This document shows, in pieces, positions 1-11,980 of a DNA stretch of 64,000 nucleotides. A program made the translations under genes and the position numbers. The DNA is from Gamarada debralockiae. Lineage: Eukaryota > Ascomycota > Leotiomycetes > Helotiales > Hyphodiscaceae. The stretch's first letter is position 1; every line of letters begins with the position of its first letter. The stretch spans positions 1 to 64,000 of the forward strand of contig NXFV01000376.1 of NCBI GenBank assembly GCA_002803225.1. Direction: 5' to 3'. The notes under the pieces are model-generated. The model was not told the DNA's origin and did no database searches. It worked only from the letters and a program-made list of their open reading frames with translations.

Positions 1-8
1 TCCTGAAG

Positions 9-136
9 TCAAGTTGTAGATATATACGAAGTGTTGAACTCAGTACAAAGGAGTAGGGATTTTGAATTGAAGCTTTCGAAGCCCATTCTTGGACTAGCGC
101 CATATACATCTCAGTATTAGGGTTCTCATAACAACA
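9..136. repeat. Dispersed repeat, left copy
   Basis: This stretch matches 63637-63763 in the same orientation. Shared parts include AAGCTTTCGAAGCC, GGACTAGCGCCATAT and GGGTTCTCATAACAACA. Most differences are transitions. The homology may continue left of the window edge. I see no coding potential in it, and the kind of element is unknown. Confidence 0.8.
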
Positions 137-552
137 AGAATAAACTAAATTGCAAGTAAATACGAGGTATACGGTCAGAGACACAGTTTTGGAGACGGAA
201 AGTCTGTTGTAGCAGGGTATTGGACGTCAGAATCTCGACGCAAGTTTTCCATCTCTATCTTTGGAACTAAACTGTAGGTGAGCAAACCTGGGCAAGGCCA
301 AGGAAGTGAGTCTCAAGTGCGGAAGGCGACCCTTGTGGGCTGCTCGGCGAGGACTACGGTTATCTAAGCTTAAATTGTAATAGTCGGAAGCTAAGTTCCC
401 ACCTTGAAGATCTCGAGCCACTGGATCGTGGAGAAATTAAAGATCTCACGCGATAAAGCGTTGGCAAGGAGCAGTAATGTATAAGGTACTCTTGGATGAT
501 TGACGAGCTTGGGTAAGTTATTGGATCTGTGATTCATTGTTACATAGTGAAC
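137..552. other. Intergenic, 3' flank of O-methyltransferase
   Basis: No coding sequence, RNA gene or clear repeat is visible here. It lies downstream of the minus-strand O-methyltransferase and presumably holds its 3' UTR. Confidence 0.4.
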
Positions 553-2034
553 TCATGGCTCCCAGATCATCTCGCAGATCATTAAAGTGCTGCCCTTGAC
601 TATGTGAAGCTCCTTAAACTTGAACCTCGAATCTGCCATTTCAAAAACTTTTAAAATCTCGGCCACCGTCCGGACCCTGCCATTAGTATTCGTTAAGACA
701 ATCATGTCCACCCTTCGATGCTCCAGCACATCCACGTCAGAATCCGTCCCAAGGGCCTGCTCTTTCCGGTCACAGACTAGCAACCTAGCACCAGGTTTTA
801 GTGCGGGGATAAGCTGTTTGAAAATGCCAATGAGATCTTTATCCGACCAGTTAACGATGCACTGGCAGATGAAATACGCATCTGCGTGTTTGACTGGCTG
901 CTCGGTGCGGAAATCGTGGGCCATAAAGTCTATGCGATCCTTTAGCTGCGGATCCTCAGACACGGTCTGTTTTCCTTGTTCAAAAGCTCCTATGAGATCT
1001 TGCACGACGAATTTCAGGGACGGATAGGCCTGCGCAATGGGAATGATGACTTGGCCATTGCCGCCACCCACTGCTCAGGATCTCGGAGTCAGCATTACTT
1101 TCATCTGGAAAGGATTTAGAGTACCGAGATTGCTTCAGGAGAAATAGAATGAGGAAGGAAAACCTCCTTCACTTCGCCTGGAACAGTTCGGAATAGGAAG
1201 AGAAGAAGCCAGGAGCACGAACTATCGACGACGGTACCGTTGCCCAAGTTTTGCCACGGGTATAGAGTGGCAATGTTCCAACCAGCTTGGGAGTCGCCGC
1301 ACCAGCGCATCATGGCTGAAAACCTCCGGAATCTTTCCGGGAACTGCTGCAAGTAGGCATAGAATGGCATGTCGATGTTGTAAGTATAGCAGCATGCGCT
1401 ATGATTCCGTTCATCGGAGCCCGGCCATTTTTCCATGACGTTAGCGATATTTTGGGAAGCGGTGCCCATGTCTTCGAGGAGGCAGCCGACTGCATCGAAG
1501 AAATCGGAGTCTGTGGCTAGGAGCCGGGAGTCGATGGTGTGAGCTACGAAGCCTACCTTTGGCTCGTGGAATACGTGGAAAACCATGGCGTGGCGAAGTA
1601 GACGGGTGAGGAGGTTTTCGCTGACGTTACAAGCTTTGGAAAGGTCGGTGAAAGAGATGTAGTTGTCTAGTGGGACATGTTGGGCGACACGAAAGCGGTA
1701 GATGACTCGGAGGCTCATCTCATCGTAGGGCTGTGTATATGTTCGTTAAAGAGACAACTTTGAATTCAGTAACGGTAATATTGCATACTGCTAACATGAT
1801 CCTAGAAATTCTACTGGAACTGAAGCCACTTGCACCTCTCGCAAGAGCGTTCAGTGTTTCCGTTGCGTCAATGAGCTCCTTGCGGTCCGCGTCATCATTG
1901 GGGGAGAGCCCGGAGAGCGTGTCATCAAAGAATGTTGGAGACTTTGGAATAGCGCTTTGGAGTTTCTTGGCTTTCTTCAGAATCTCTTCTGCAAGCTCAA
2001 CCAAGGTTGGCGAGCTGTGGTTGATATATGCCAT
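553..2034 (-). CDS. Plant-type O-methyltransferase (SAM-dependent)
   Basis: Exons on the minus strand are 2034-1789, 1730-1223 and 1070-553, giving about 423 residues, normal for fungal family-2 O-methyltransferases. The 58 bp first intron has a GTATGC donor and a CACAG acceptor. The second (152 bp) runs from GTTCGT to GAGCAG and joins VVD to MGGGNG, the glycine-rich SAM-binding motif I. An N-terminal winged-helix dimerisation region precedes it (TDLSKACNVSENLLTRLLRH). Later VQD, HDF and the segment around DADAYFICQCIVNWSD-like residues (here HADAYFICQCIVNWSD) fit motifs II-IV, with the catalytic His region replaced by a Cys-Gln-Cys stretch. Such enzymes methylate hydroxyls of polyketides or phenolics. 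No other biosynthetic gene is adjacent, so the substrate is unknown. An upstream in-frame Met exists at 2112, but the Met at 2034 fits the family better. Confidence 0.82.
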
Positions 2035-2646
2035 GAGAAGAGAAGGCACGGCTCTACCAATGAAGAGCAACGATACTCTGAGATTGCAAATGAGGAATGT
2101 GTCAGACTTCACTAAGCTGGCACTCTTTTCAATTGATTGGGAGAGTATATGTGGTCATATTCAGAGGGTAAAATCTTGTCCTAGGGATTTGTACAAATAT
2201 AGAAGTGGGGTAAAAGATTGATAAGCGCTGTCTGCAATGTATAAATGCCCAGGTTGCTGGCCTGTTCGGCCCGTGTAAATTGGCCGGAACACGTCACACC
2301 TAAACGGGACTAACTGGAATGAACTTATATCGAATCATATGAGAAGAGCTAGTTAAGATGTTTTAAAGTGGGATTGGAATTTAGTATGTAACGTCTCAAA
2401 AGTTTTGTTTTCACTGGGTTTAGATACGAAATTCTCCTATTACATGTAATGTTTTTGTATTTTGTATGTTCTTGTTCTGTATTATTTCAACTGGTGGAGG
2501 TACTTGGATTTGGGTAGTGAATTCTTCAATTTTGTCACTGGCTTACTCATTTTCTTAAATGCCAAGCCCGAAATGCCTCCGAGTCAATTGTCCGATTCAG
2601 TTTGATTTGTGTTGCTGGCAAGAAAGTCGCTGCTCGAGAGGGTTTA
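2035..2646. other. Intergenic
   Basis: This is the 5' flank of the minus-strand O-methyltransferase and the 3' flank of the next minus-strand gene. It is AT-rich around 2340-2560. No gene or structured repeat is seen. Confidence 0.4.
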
Positions 2647-3075
2647 TCATCGACTTCGCTTGCTTTGTTCCGGTTGCTTCACCAACAGAATGCCGAAACC
2701 CACAATAGAGCCCGCCGCGATGACGAAGCTAAAGAAGTATCGATATTTTCTGGGAATTGCATCCTAGTCCCTCATGGCTTTTCGGTCTCGAGTTCTCTTC
2801 TCAGCAGCTTGGCGAATATCATTGAGGTCGGTATTTTGCAGATCGGGCTCATCGTCATGAACATTATCCCAATGATGTGCTCGCGGCGGATACACAAGCA
2901 TTAGTTCGTATTCATCGACGCTTTGCCTGTCTGCAAATGGATTCCACCGCCCTTCTCGGGGCCTCTGCTCGTTCTGGTTGTTTCTTGAAAACCCGGATTT
3001 CGGGTCGCTGTGTCTGGCGAGACCGCATTGTGAGGTTGATGTTGTTGATCTCGCGGATGCGTATGTGTGACGCAT
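2647..3075 (-). CDS. Small C-tail membrane protein with in-frame amber codon
   Basis: The frame opens at ATG 3075 and runs 103 codons to a TAG at 2766-2764. It then continues in exactly the same frame for 38 more sense codons to TGA 2649-2647. Before the TAG is a hydrophilic, charged segment ending AAEKRTRDRKAMRD. After it come DAIPRKYRYF and a hydrophobic stretch FSFVIAAGSIVGFGILLV, then a basic tail, so the two halves read as one tail-anchored protein. Three explanations fit: a recent nonsense mutation (CAG to TAG), stop-codon readthrough, or an intron whose acceptor is ACTAG at the stop (possible phase-0 donors GTGTAT or GTTCAT lie upstream, none canonical). I do not recognise the family. 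Confidence 0.5.
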
Positions 3076-3647
3076 TCAAGTTAGAAAGGTTCTCGATCTT
3101 TGTTGGGGGATCGGAAGTTTTCTGATTGAAGTAGCAAAGAGTTTGGGAGAGAGAGATGAAGTTGAGTTCGAGAGCATTTCTGGGCGGGAGAGGGAAATTT
3201 AATATGAATCTGTAGAGACACTGCAGCGATTATGAAACGACTGTTCAGAATCCGTGAAATCTGTTTCGCGACCTGTATAGGACCTCTTGTGGAGGATGAT
3301 GCAGAACCATGGCGATTTTTGTCTTGCGCAATGCATGTTCTTTAACAATAAAATTGTGTACTCGATCTACAAGGGGTTTGTTTAGAAGGTAGGTAGGCCA
3401 ATCGAAGTTCTTTGTTTGAATTTTATATACGACTTCACGGGGACGCTAATCCCTCAAGACGGAGGTATTTGGACAGGACTTGAGGGATGTACGAGTACGG
3501 TAGGAAAGAAGTAGTACGAAATTTTAAGGTACTGCAACTTGATCCCACACGCTACGCCTGGGCTTTGGGAATGATTCCTTATATGTCAAACTTTTATATA
3601 AACACATGCCTCCATTCCAGAGACCATGCTTTCCATTTACAGATCCC
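3076..3647. other. Intergenic between small membrane protein and PEX6
   Basis: It contains the presumed promoter of the 3075 gene and the 3' UTR of PEX6. Nothing else can be supported. Confidence 0.4.
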
Positions 3648-6600
3648 TCAATACAACCCTTCATCATCATCCTCAGTCCCCTGCTGGAACCCCATATCAA
3701 CCGCCTTTCCCTTCCCTTTTCCCATCCCCGTTCCATTACTCATCCTGCTATCATCGTAGAATTCCTGATCATCGTCCACCTCCCACGTCCCAATCGCCTT
3801 TCCTTTCCCCTTCCTATCGACCGCCTTCCCTTTTCCCTTCCCATTACTTCTCGGCCTGCTTTCATGTTGTTGCCAATCCATAATCCCTTTTCCCAATCTC
3901 CCAATACCCTTACCCTTCCCTTCATCTTCCTTCCCCTCCTCAGGTTTCTCGAATTGCGCCCGAACCCGCTTATAATGCTCTAACTCTTTGACACTAACAC
4001 TTGGCACGAGTTCCCTTTCAGCATTCTCAAAGTCTTCTTCTGTGACCATGACAGCTGTATCTTGTTCTGTCGCATAATGGTCGAAGAAATACGCTGTTGA
4101 GACTTTTGGCTTTCCAGATTGCTGATTCAGGGCGTTGATGGCGGCGAGTTTGGAGTCTACGAGGGAAGCTTGTCGTGTCACAGCTTTGAGCATGGCGTCT
4201 GAGCAGAGGGCGTAGAAATCGGCGCCTGTGTAGGTGAAGGGGAGCTTGGAGGCGATGCGGGGGAGGGAGAGGGTGGGGTGGAGCGTGAATCTGTTTGAAC
4301 ATTATTAGCATCTCTAGTGCAAAGCTGAGAGAGGGGAAGTGGGGAGACATACTTTCTAGTCAAAGCCTCCATAATAGTCAATTGCTTTTCATGCGTATCA
4401 CTGACACCCAAATAAAGCATCTTGTCAAAACGACCTGGACGTAAAAGTGCCGCGTCCAATAGATCAGGGCGATTGGTAGCTCCAATGACGAAGACGCCTC
4501 CGCCGCCATCCTCGCCGTCAGACATGCCGTCCAACTCAGCTAGTAGTTGTGAGACAATACGGTCCATGACGCCACCGCTATCACCTTGGTTCCCACGTTT
4601 TGGAGCCACGGAATCCAGTTCATCAAAAAAGACAACACATGGCCGAGCATCCCTCGCTCGCTGGAACACACGGCGCACATTGGCTTCTGATTCTCCGATA
4701 TACATATTGAGCAACTCTGGTCCTTTGACCGAGAAAAAATTAAGGGAGAACTCCGTAGCGATAGCCTTAGCGAGCAGTGTTTTACCAGTTCCAGGAGGGC
4801 CGTAGAACAGAATACCAGAACGCTTCTTCATTCCCTTGGCGAAGAGTTCCGGTCTCTCGAGAGGAAGTTGAATCGTTTCCATCACGGCATCTTTAACGTT
4901 TGTCAGTCCACCAACGTCGTCCCAGCTTACGTTCGGGATCTTGGGAGCGCCGATGGCATCGGCGAAGTTCTTGCGAGCTGCTTCAACGGCGAGGTCGAAG
5001 TCCAGCTTCGTGAGGCAGCGGCCTGCTGGTCCGCCGGCAACGAGAACATCACGGACTGAAACGAGGGTGTCGGGGTCAGAACAGGCTGCAGCCAGAGATT
5101 CGAGACGCGAGTTGCGAGCTACGAGAGCTCGGTCAACCACATCGACGAGATCACCTGCTACAAGTGCAGCTGTCTTCACAGCCACGCCGCTCAGATCAAC
5201 TTCGGGCGCAAGAGGCACGGATTGGTCGTCGATGATGCTTCTGAGAATACCTTCTCGCTCCCACTCGTCAGGGGCATTCATCTCGAGTTCGTGTGTAAAT
5301 AATCCACGTACGCCATCTGGGATTTTGTCGACCTCAGTAGTGGTAGCAATCAAAACTCGAACACCGGACAAAATTTCCTTCAGCGCAGTGACTATTCTAT
5401 CAGCAGTCAGAGCTTCGATATGGCGGATCATAAGAGCGCAGAATTCAGGTCCACAGGTCATAGCTCTCTCTGCACGAGCCTCGAGAAATCCGACGGTCTT
5501 GACATCGCTTCCAGCTCCACCTTCGCTCAAAATATCGTATGCATCAATTGTGAAAGTGTGAAGACCAATGTCAGAACATGCTCGACTTGCCAGTGTCGCC
5601 TTGCCAATATTACGCTGTGTTGAGACCAAGAGGATGGCAAGTGGCTGTAAGTGGAGATGTATAGCTCGAGGACTAGTTGCAGCTGCAATTAGTTCTCTCA
5701 AGCGACGCTGAAGTGCTGAAACATGATGCTTTCTGAGTTCGGGCATTGACATCGACTCAGACTCAGACTTCGAGACTGATTTCAATCCCAGATAATACTC
5801 CCAAGTATTATCGATCGTCGCAGGTAATCGGCTTCCTTCGCTGCTGGATGATGAAATTCGGGTTGAAGATGCATCAACGGTCGCGACCCCGCCCCAGATT
5901 TCATCGCTCTCCGCGTCGTCGACGTTCTCTTTTGCAATTCCAACATAACTAACTTTGAACCATCCGACACATGTAGGCTTAGTTGGCTTTGCCGGTCGAG
6001 GATCATCTATGTTTGTATTTGATAACAGGTCATCGATCTCCAGGTCTTCGGCAGATGCAGGCTGATATAATGTTCGACCCAGGTCCTCATCGATAGGAAT
6101 GGCTACAAGATCGCCTTTGCGGACAATTCTGGTGCGACTGGCATAATGTTGTTTGAGGCCAGCGAAGAGGGCATTTTGTAAGGTTCTTTCTGTTGAGAAT
6201 GGAGTTGATATTTTCAGTAATGTGAGCTCTCGAGCAAAGGGTGGAAGAGAAGTCCCTAGAAGCTTTGGTTGCGAAAGCTTCCCGAGCTGTGGCGTTCGTT
6301 TCAGAGGGGAAAGCCTGCAATAGGGAGTATTCTCCATGTTGGCTAGCAAAATTGGGGAGAGGTAGACAGTAGGACTCGAAGGTTTCTGTATCTGAGATTC
6401 GAAGAATGACATCCTCCTGCCTTCTTGCTGTTTGCTGGTTGGTATTTTTGTTACTGGTCGCTGAGAGTAGCTCTCTGGTAGACCAAAAACCTTAACTGGT
6501 CGCCATGCAGGCTCTCCTTCAACTGCACCAAAACTTCCCAAACCCCAGAGTCCTGCGCCATTTGCTGGTGGCTCAGCCGCCGCTTCCAGTCGGACCCAGT

Positions 6601-7954
6601 CTCCTGAGAAGCAACCGATCTTTGTCAATGAATTGATGTCCACAAATATTCGGGCCTCTTCATCATCTTCAGGGCTCGGTTTCGGATGCAGCAGTTCTTT
6701 AGGCAGGGGGTTCATTAGTCCCTGGGCTTTGAAGAGACGTCCTCGTTGACCACCAGCACGGGCTGTCGTAGCGGTAAAACTAGAGTACACAGATCCGGGG
6801 GTGTTGATTCCATTGGTTTTCCTACCAATCGTTCGCGGAGTCCCAGGTTGAATAGTGGATATACCACTTGCGTTGTGAGCCGGAAGAGATGGTGCTTGCA
6901 ATGAAATCATGTCATCCATCGAATCGTCAGACAAGTCATCGTTCTCCTCCAGCTCCGATGGCTCCGTCTCAGTCTCTGTTGCAGATTCATTATCGTCTAC
7001 GGCGGCATCGGTCTTATATCGGTCCTCAGTTGCAGAGTAGAACTGATCATTTGATGTATCTTCGTCTTCCTCTGCTACTCCATTTAGAGCACGATTTACG
7101 GGCAGGGACTGTTGTTTTCTAGCATTCTTTACATGGTGGCCGGCTTGGGTGACGATAATTTTGGTGTGGGGCGACAAGATACCTTGACCAACAGGTTCGC
7201 ACAGAGTAACCTTGGCAGGCGGGGGTGGAATATGGGTGATTGGATGTGGTGGGAGAGGTAGGGAGAAGAAATCGCTAGTATGGACAACCTTCAGTGCTGC
7301 CAATGCTTCTCGAGTGGCAGAGGTCAACCGGTCCTCAGGAGCAGCTGACCTTTTGCTTTTGAAGTGGCCATTCGTCCTCGCATGCTCTCCGTGAAAGGTA
7401 CCCTCTCCATTCTCCAATCGCCTCGCAAGATCTCCTTCTATTGTGACGAAGACAGTCTCCAACGGTAATGGTATCACATCCAGGACCCTTATTTCAATCC
7501 CGCTCCGGCTATGACTTGATATTTTCGAAGGAGCAACTTTCTGAAGTGCTTCGGCAAAGCCCTGGAGAGCTAGAGAGGATGGGGAAAATTGGACTGTCGA
7601 ATGCGCAAGGGCGGTCGAGGGTCTGACGGGTACGATGGTCCACGTTGAGTCTTCCACCAAGGTCGAGGGTCCCCATGGAGAAATCGCAACGTGGTGGACT
7701 TCGGGTGCAGGAGATCCATTTCCATTTTGGTGGGCTGGTCATAACTTAGCATCGCACTGGCATTCTGAGGCTCGGACTCTCTTACTCTGTGTTATAGCTG
7801 GGAAGAGATCTGCGAACAGATCTTCTGATAGAATGCCAACATCCCCTTTCACATGGTCATCCAAAACCAGTCTCGCAGTTATCGCAGACTTGTCCTGACG
7901 CCGCCTCTTGCGCTTTCGATGATGAGGCATCTGTATTTGCTCCCCCATAGCCAT
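3648..7954 (-). CDS. PEX6: Peroxin-6, AAA ATPase of the peroxisomal receptor export machinery
   Basis: Exons 7954-7786, 7734-4353 and 4290-3648 give 1397 residues, the usual size of fungal Pex6. Introns of 51 and 62 bp have GTAAGA and GTATGT donors. The N-terminus has a basic patch followed by TARLVLDDHVKGDVGILSED, typical of fungal Pex6. The second AAA domain carries Walker A GPPGTGKT (about residues 1035-1042), Walker B VVFFDELD, and the sensor/arginine region ATNRPDLLDAALLRPGRFD. The first AAA domain is degenerate, as usual for Pex6. Pex6 forms a heterohexamer with Pex1 at the peroxisomal membrane and pulls ubiquitinated Pex5 out for reuse. The C-terminal tail is unusually rich in GKGKGK clusters and ends in acidic DDDEGLY. 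It is transcribed away from the lipase gene at 9304. Confidence 0.95.
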
Positions 7955-9303
7955 TATCTCCTAAGATTCCGTGGGCGATGCTCTGAAAAGATCGCGTTGA
8001 TTTGCGCCGGACGCGTCGGGGTGTAGAGAACCTACTGGCTCATGGTCGGGAGGGAATGGCAGTTGGAAGAAAGGGGTATAATACTGTTGATACAGAAGTG
8101 AAATCAAGAAGAAGTTGCTCGTATGTACAAGTGATCAAAATAGGGCGAACGTAAATGTTGTGGTTACAATTGTAATGTCCTGCAATCAGCCAAGTTCCGA
8201 GTCGGCTCTCTCTAAACCAACGGCCGAGGCTTTTTGCGGAGGAAAGGCGCTTGTCCGAAAACGGACGTGCGATCACGTGCGAGGCTGAGAATCGAATTCA
8301 CCAAAACCTTGATTTCGTCTACATTTTTAGGGCCTCAATTTGCCCATCCAAAGGTATCCATGTTCTAGTATATCTCAGTGTCGCAGGTTGGTTCTCCCGG
8401 ATCGAGTGACGTATTGCTTCCTGAGGCAAATGAAGAGGCAAAATATCATGCCATACCTCGAGGAAGGAGTCATTTCAGAGCCCTTCCTTTGTTAACTATT
8501 GCCAGAATTGGATCTTCTGATACGGTGGAATTTAAAATTCGAAAATGCGTTTGATTTTCTCGGATGTAACTGGACGAATTTGAGAATTGATCATGCCTCT
8601 TCTCAGCCTCGCAAGTTGCACGGCACGGAAATCAAAAATTTCAGCCTCACTCTGACATCATAGATCTCACTGCCTTTCTTGAAACCCCTTTCGCAACAGC
8701 CGTAACGTCAATTGCAAGGCCTCGAATAATATGCAATAGGTTCCCGTACCAGCTCTAGAATCACTGTCCATATCCTCATGACGAACAATTTTCTTTCTCA
8801 ATGAGTTAGTTGCAAGGCGATGGATGTTGATTCGCTTGACGCTGAGAAAAGCCTCTTCACATGCCAGTTGCAGCCAAAAGTAGCGCCCCCAAGGAATAAT
8901 TTCTCGATATCGATTGAACCAATTAAAACCCCCCAAAATTATGTCTTCATCTTTCTTTTCCCATCTTTGACCGCCACTTACGCTGCGGATGATTGGCTTT
9001 TCCACGCAATCTTGCCGGTGTCTAGCAGTTATCTAAGCCTAATTCATCAGGGCCCCGCCTGGTTTCCAAACATGCACCGCACCATGCATGAAAGAAATCC
9101 TTGGATCGTGCCGTCTGGGGTCGACCCCATAAATGCATTCTTGCTCTGTGTATGAAGAGACACTCAATTGACTTTTATATCCTCGTCCTCGTCCTCGTCC
9201 TCAAAATAGTTTTTAGTCCTCTCAATTGCTTTTCTTGGCCATGTTCTGGTTCTCCACTTAACCGCATTCGCGACAACGACTCGAGTCGAATTTCCCCGTA
9301 ACG
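7955..9303. promoter_or_regulatory. Divergent promoter region PEX6 / lipase
   Basis: About 1.35 kb separates two divergently transcribed genes, so it should hold both promoters. Directly visible is a CCTCGT-type hexamer tract at 9180-9202 about 100 bp before the lipase ATG, next to TTTTATAT at 9173. No coding segment is supported. Confidence 0.45.
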
Positions 9304-11571
9304 ATGGGCGACGTCAACACCCAACGATCTGAGAGCGATGTTTCTGCGACCTCCAAATCTCCTCTTGCATCTTCCACAACCGTATCGCCGGTCGCTGCCA
9401 TAAAATATGCGTACCAAGCAGAGAAACTATCGCATATTAAATCAGACCGCGCAGGTGATGGATCCGGGACTGCGATCGAGGCGCACTTCATCACGCCGCA
9501 AGATCCAGTCATAAAAACTGCAGATGGGAACAGATTACCTGGAGTGCCATTGGCAGAGGCAGGGAAACTCATGCGGTTAAAGGCAGAAATAGAAAGGGAG
9601 CCCTCTGAAGTAACCAAGAAATTTGCGCCAGGGCAACAAACCAATGGCGATGGGCCGCCCCAAACCGACTCTCGATCACACTCCCCACAAGACAAGGCCA
9701 CGATACAGAGATCCGGCGAAGGATCTCTTCGCAGAGCCATGCCTCCCTCTCGAACGAATCCTCTCTTCCCACCTCTACCACTCTACGGCCCCTCATCTTT
9801 GACACGCGACCTGCAATGCTACACCTTTCGCGTGACTTCATTCTTTCTGTCTTTAGCGTTTCTCGGCATCATTGTTCTTGGATCAGCATTTACCAGTCTA
9901 CCCCTTATGTTTAATCATATGTGGCTTCGGCTTACATTTCGAAACCCTGACGAGAGACGACCATTTTACGAAAAAGAAAAGAGCAGGAGGAAGGAGAGGA
10001 AAGAGGCTGCGAGAACATGGAAGAAACAGTCATCGAGGAGGAATTCCAGAACAAAGATGGATGAGGATAATGAAGAGGAGGCGGCGCATGGAGAGTTCAT
10101 ACCTACGGAAGGAGGACCCGACCCTCTTGTCTGCGATGTGGGATATTATGCCCGGCGGGTAGGCCTCGATGTCGAGGAACTTAAAGTCCAGACAGAAGAC
10201 GGCTTCATTATCGCGATGTGGCACGTCTACAACCCTCTCGAGTTTACGCCCATGAGTGATGCCGAACGCGCTGCTCGTGGGCCCGATATATTTACCGGCG
10301 AAGGACCCTCCAGGCACGGTAGTTCCTCTAAGAAGCCCAAATTTCCCATTCTTATGATCCACGGCCTCCTTCAATCTGCAGGTGCATACTGCACTAATGA
10401 CGACGACTCCCTCGCCTTCTATCTCTGCAAGTCGGGCTACGATGTCTGGCTCGGCAACAACAGATGCGGCTTCAAACCTGAACACATACTTCTCTCCTAT
10501 TCTGACCCTAGGATGTGGGCATGGAACATCCGCCAAATGGGCGTGATGGACCTGCCAGCCCTCACCTCACGCGTCCTTTCTGAGACTGGATTCGAGAAAC
10601 TCGGCCTAATAGCGCACTCCCAAGGTACAACAGAAACGCTCGTCGCGCTCGCAAAAGAACAACGCCCAGAGCTCGGCGAAAAGCTAACCGTCTTCTGCGC
10701 CCTCGCACCAGCCGCCTACGCCGGCCCCTTAATCGGAAAAGCGTACTTCAAATTCATGCGCGTGATCTCACCCGGCCTCTTCCGAATAATCTTCGGCATC
10801 CACGCATTCATCCCCTTCATGATGACAATGCATCGTTTACTCCCTGGCAGACTCTACGGAGCCATGGGATACAGAGTCTTCAGCTTTCTGTTTGACTGGA
10901 GCGACGATCGTTGGGAGCGCGACCTCCGAGACCGCATGTTCCAATTCGCGCCCGTCTACGTGAGCGCTGAATCCATGCGCTGGTGGCTCGGGCGCGAATG
11001 TTTTGCGAAACAGAAATGCATCCTCGCCACCCGTGAGGAGGGACATCAAGAAGACGCTGAAGACGAGATGGAGGATTATTACCACCATACGCAAAAGTCC
11101 TCTGCCGAAGCTCTTCCGGGTGGGCCCGGGAATAGCAATGCGGAGGTTAGGAGGAAGGAACAGAGGAAACCGAAGGGTAGTACGGCATGGTATAATGAGC
11201 AAGTCCCGCCTTTTGCGCTGTGGGTTTGTGGCAGGGATGATTTGGTTGATGGGAGGAGGTTGTTAAGGCGGTTTGAGAGGGGACGCGAGCCGCACGTCAG
11301 GGTTGTGCATCAGAGGATCCTTGAGGAGTATGAGCATTTGGATGTTATTTGGGCGATGGATAGTATTGAGAAGGTTGGCAAAGAGGTGAAGGAAACGCTT
11401 TGGAGGACGTGCGATGTTAGAGATAAAGTACGGACTCCGAGGGGCTGTGAGGATATTGGTGTTTGGGTCGATCCTAAGGGGAGAGGTGATGGGGTGGATA
11501 AGAAAGAGGGCATGGTGGATGGGGAGGACGATGGAGGGCAGACCAGTAGCAGTGATGAGCGGGAACGTTGA
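9304..11571 (+). CDS. Sterol-ester hydrolase / acid-lipase family alpha/beta hydrolase
   Basis: One uninterrupted frame of 755 residues. A polar N-terminus (about 1-165) is followed by a transmembrane segment around FFLSLAFLGIIVLGSAF (residues about 178-200). The lipase-associated entry follows: DVGYYARRVGLDVEELKVQT, then TEDGFII, the oxyanion-loop IHGLLQSAGAY and VWLGNNRCG. The nucleophile elbow is AHSQGT (Ser439). The acid is in CGRDDLVD (Asp645/646) and the His is in EYEHLDVIWA (His678), so the full triad is present. It resembles the yeast Yeh1/Yeh2/Tgl1 group, membrane-bound steryl ester hydrolases of lipid droplets or plasma membrane. An acidic, Ser-rich tail closes the protein. The substrate is inferred from family only. 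Confidence 0.88.
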   Translation: MGDVNTQRSESDVSATSKSPLASSTTVSPVAAIKYAYQAEKLSHIKSDRAGDGSGTAIEAHFITPQDPVIKTADGNRLPGVPLAEAGKLMRLKAEIEREPSEVTKKFAPGQQTNGDGPPQTDSRSHSPQDKATIQRSGEGSLRRAMPPSRTNPLFPPLPLYGPSSLTRDLQCYTFRVTSFFLSLAFLGIIVLGSAFTSLPLMFNHMWLRLTFRNPDERRPFYEKEKSRRKERKEAARTWKKQSSRRNSRTKMDEDNEEEAAHGEFIPTEGGPDPLVCDVGYYARRVGLDVEELKVQTEDGFIIAMWHVYNPLEFTPMSDAERAARGPDIFTGEGPSRHGSSSKKPKFPILMIHGLLQSAGAYCTNDDDSLAFYLCKSGYDVWLGNNRCGFKPEHILLSYSDPRMWAWNIRQMGVMDLPALTSRVLSETGFEKLGLIAHSQGTTETLVALAKEQRPELGEKLTVFCALAPAAYAGPLIGKAYFKFMRVISPGLFRIIFGIHAFIPFMMTMHRLLPGRLYGAMGYRVFSFLFDWSDDRWERDLRDRMFQFAPVYVSAESMRWWLGRECFAKQKCILATREEGHQEDAEDEMEDYYHHTQKSSAEALPGGPGNSNAEVRRKEQRKPKGSTAWYNEQVPPFALWVCGRDDLVDGRRLLRRFERGREPHVRVVHQRILEEYEHLDVIWAMDSIEKVGKEVKETLWRTCDVRDKVRTPRGCEDIGVWVDPKGRGDGVDKKEGMVDGEDDGGQTSSSDERER

Positions 11572-11980
11572 TATACGTATTGATCCCAGCGTTTGGACAG
11601 AGAGAGATCTTGGAAACATATATTGAAGCACGCATAGAGAGACTAGATATCTCAGCAGACGAAGAAACGAGTAAACAAAATTAACAATACACATATTTAA
11701 TCCACCCCGGTCCCTCACCTCCATATTCAGGACCCACAAACCAGTGCAGTGCTTATGAGATGGGAGGTCCAAGTGGACACAAGGGCTTCGGGGCGCGGAA
11801 GTGAGAAATAGACTCGGGACTCGTGCCGTACGCATGGTCGTATGGAATTTGAAGAAGACGAAGCCGTTCTTTGCTTGAAAGGACAAGAAGGGTTGTTCAT
11901 ACATTGTAGTCCGTAGTCTATCTCTAGCTCTTAGTCGGTTGTGGGGTTGGAAGTTCAATAATCAGGGTTTTTTGGCCCTT
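11572..11980. other. Intergenic, converging 3' ends
   Basis: It lies between the plus-strand lipase and the minus-strand RfeG-like fragment. Only UTR-like sequence is seen. Confidence 0.4.

Noticed and set aside
3606..3983. Proline-rich plus-strand frame
   Set aside because: Exact antisense of the PEX6 Lys/Gly-rich C-terminal exon.
7509..7752. Alternative frames at the PEX6 5' end
   Set aside because: Explained by the 51 bp first intron (7735-7785); the true frame continues into the conserved N-terminal exon.
11263..11958. 231-codon minus-strand frame
   Set aside because: Mostly antisense to the lipase C-terminus, with no domain.
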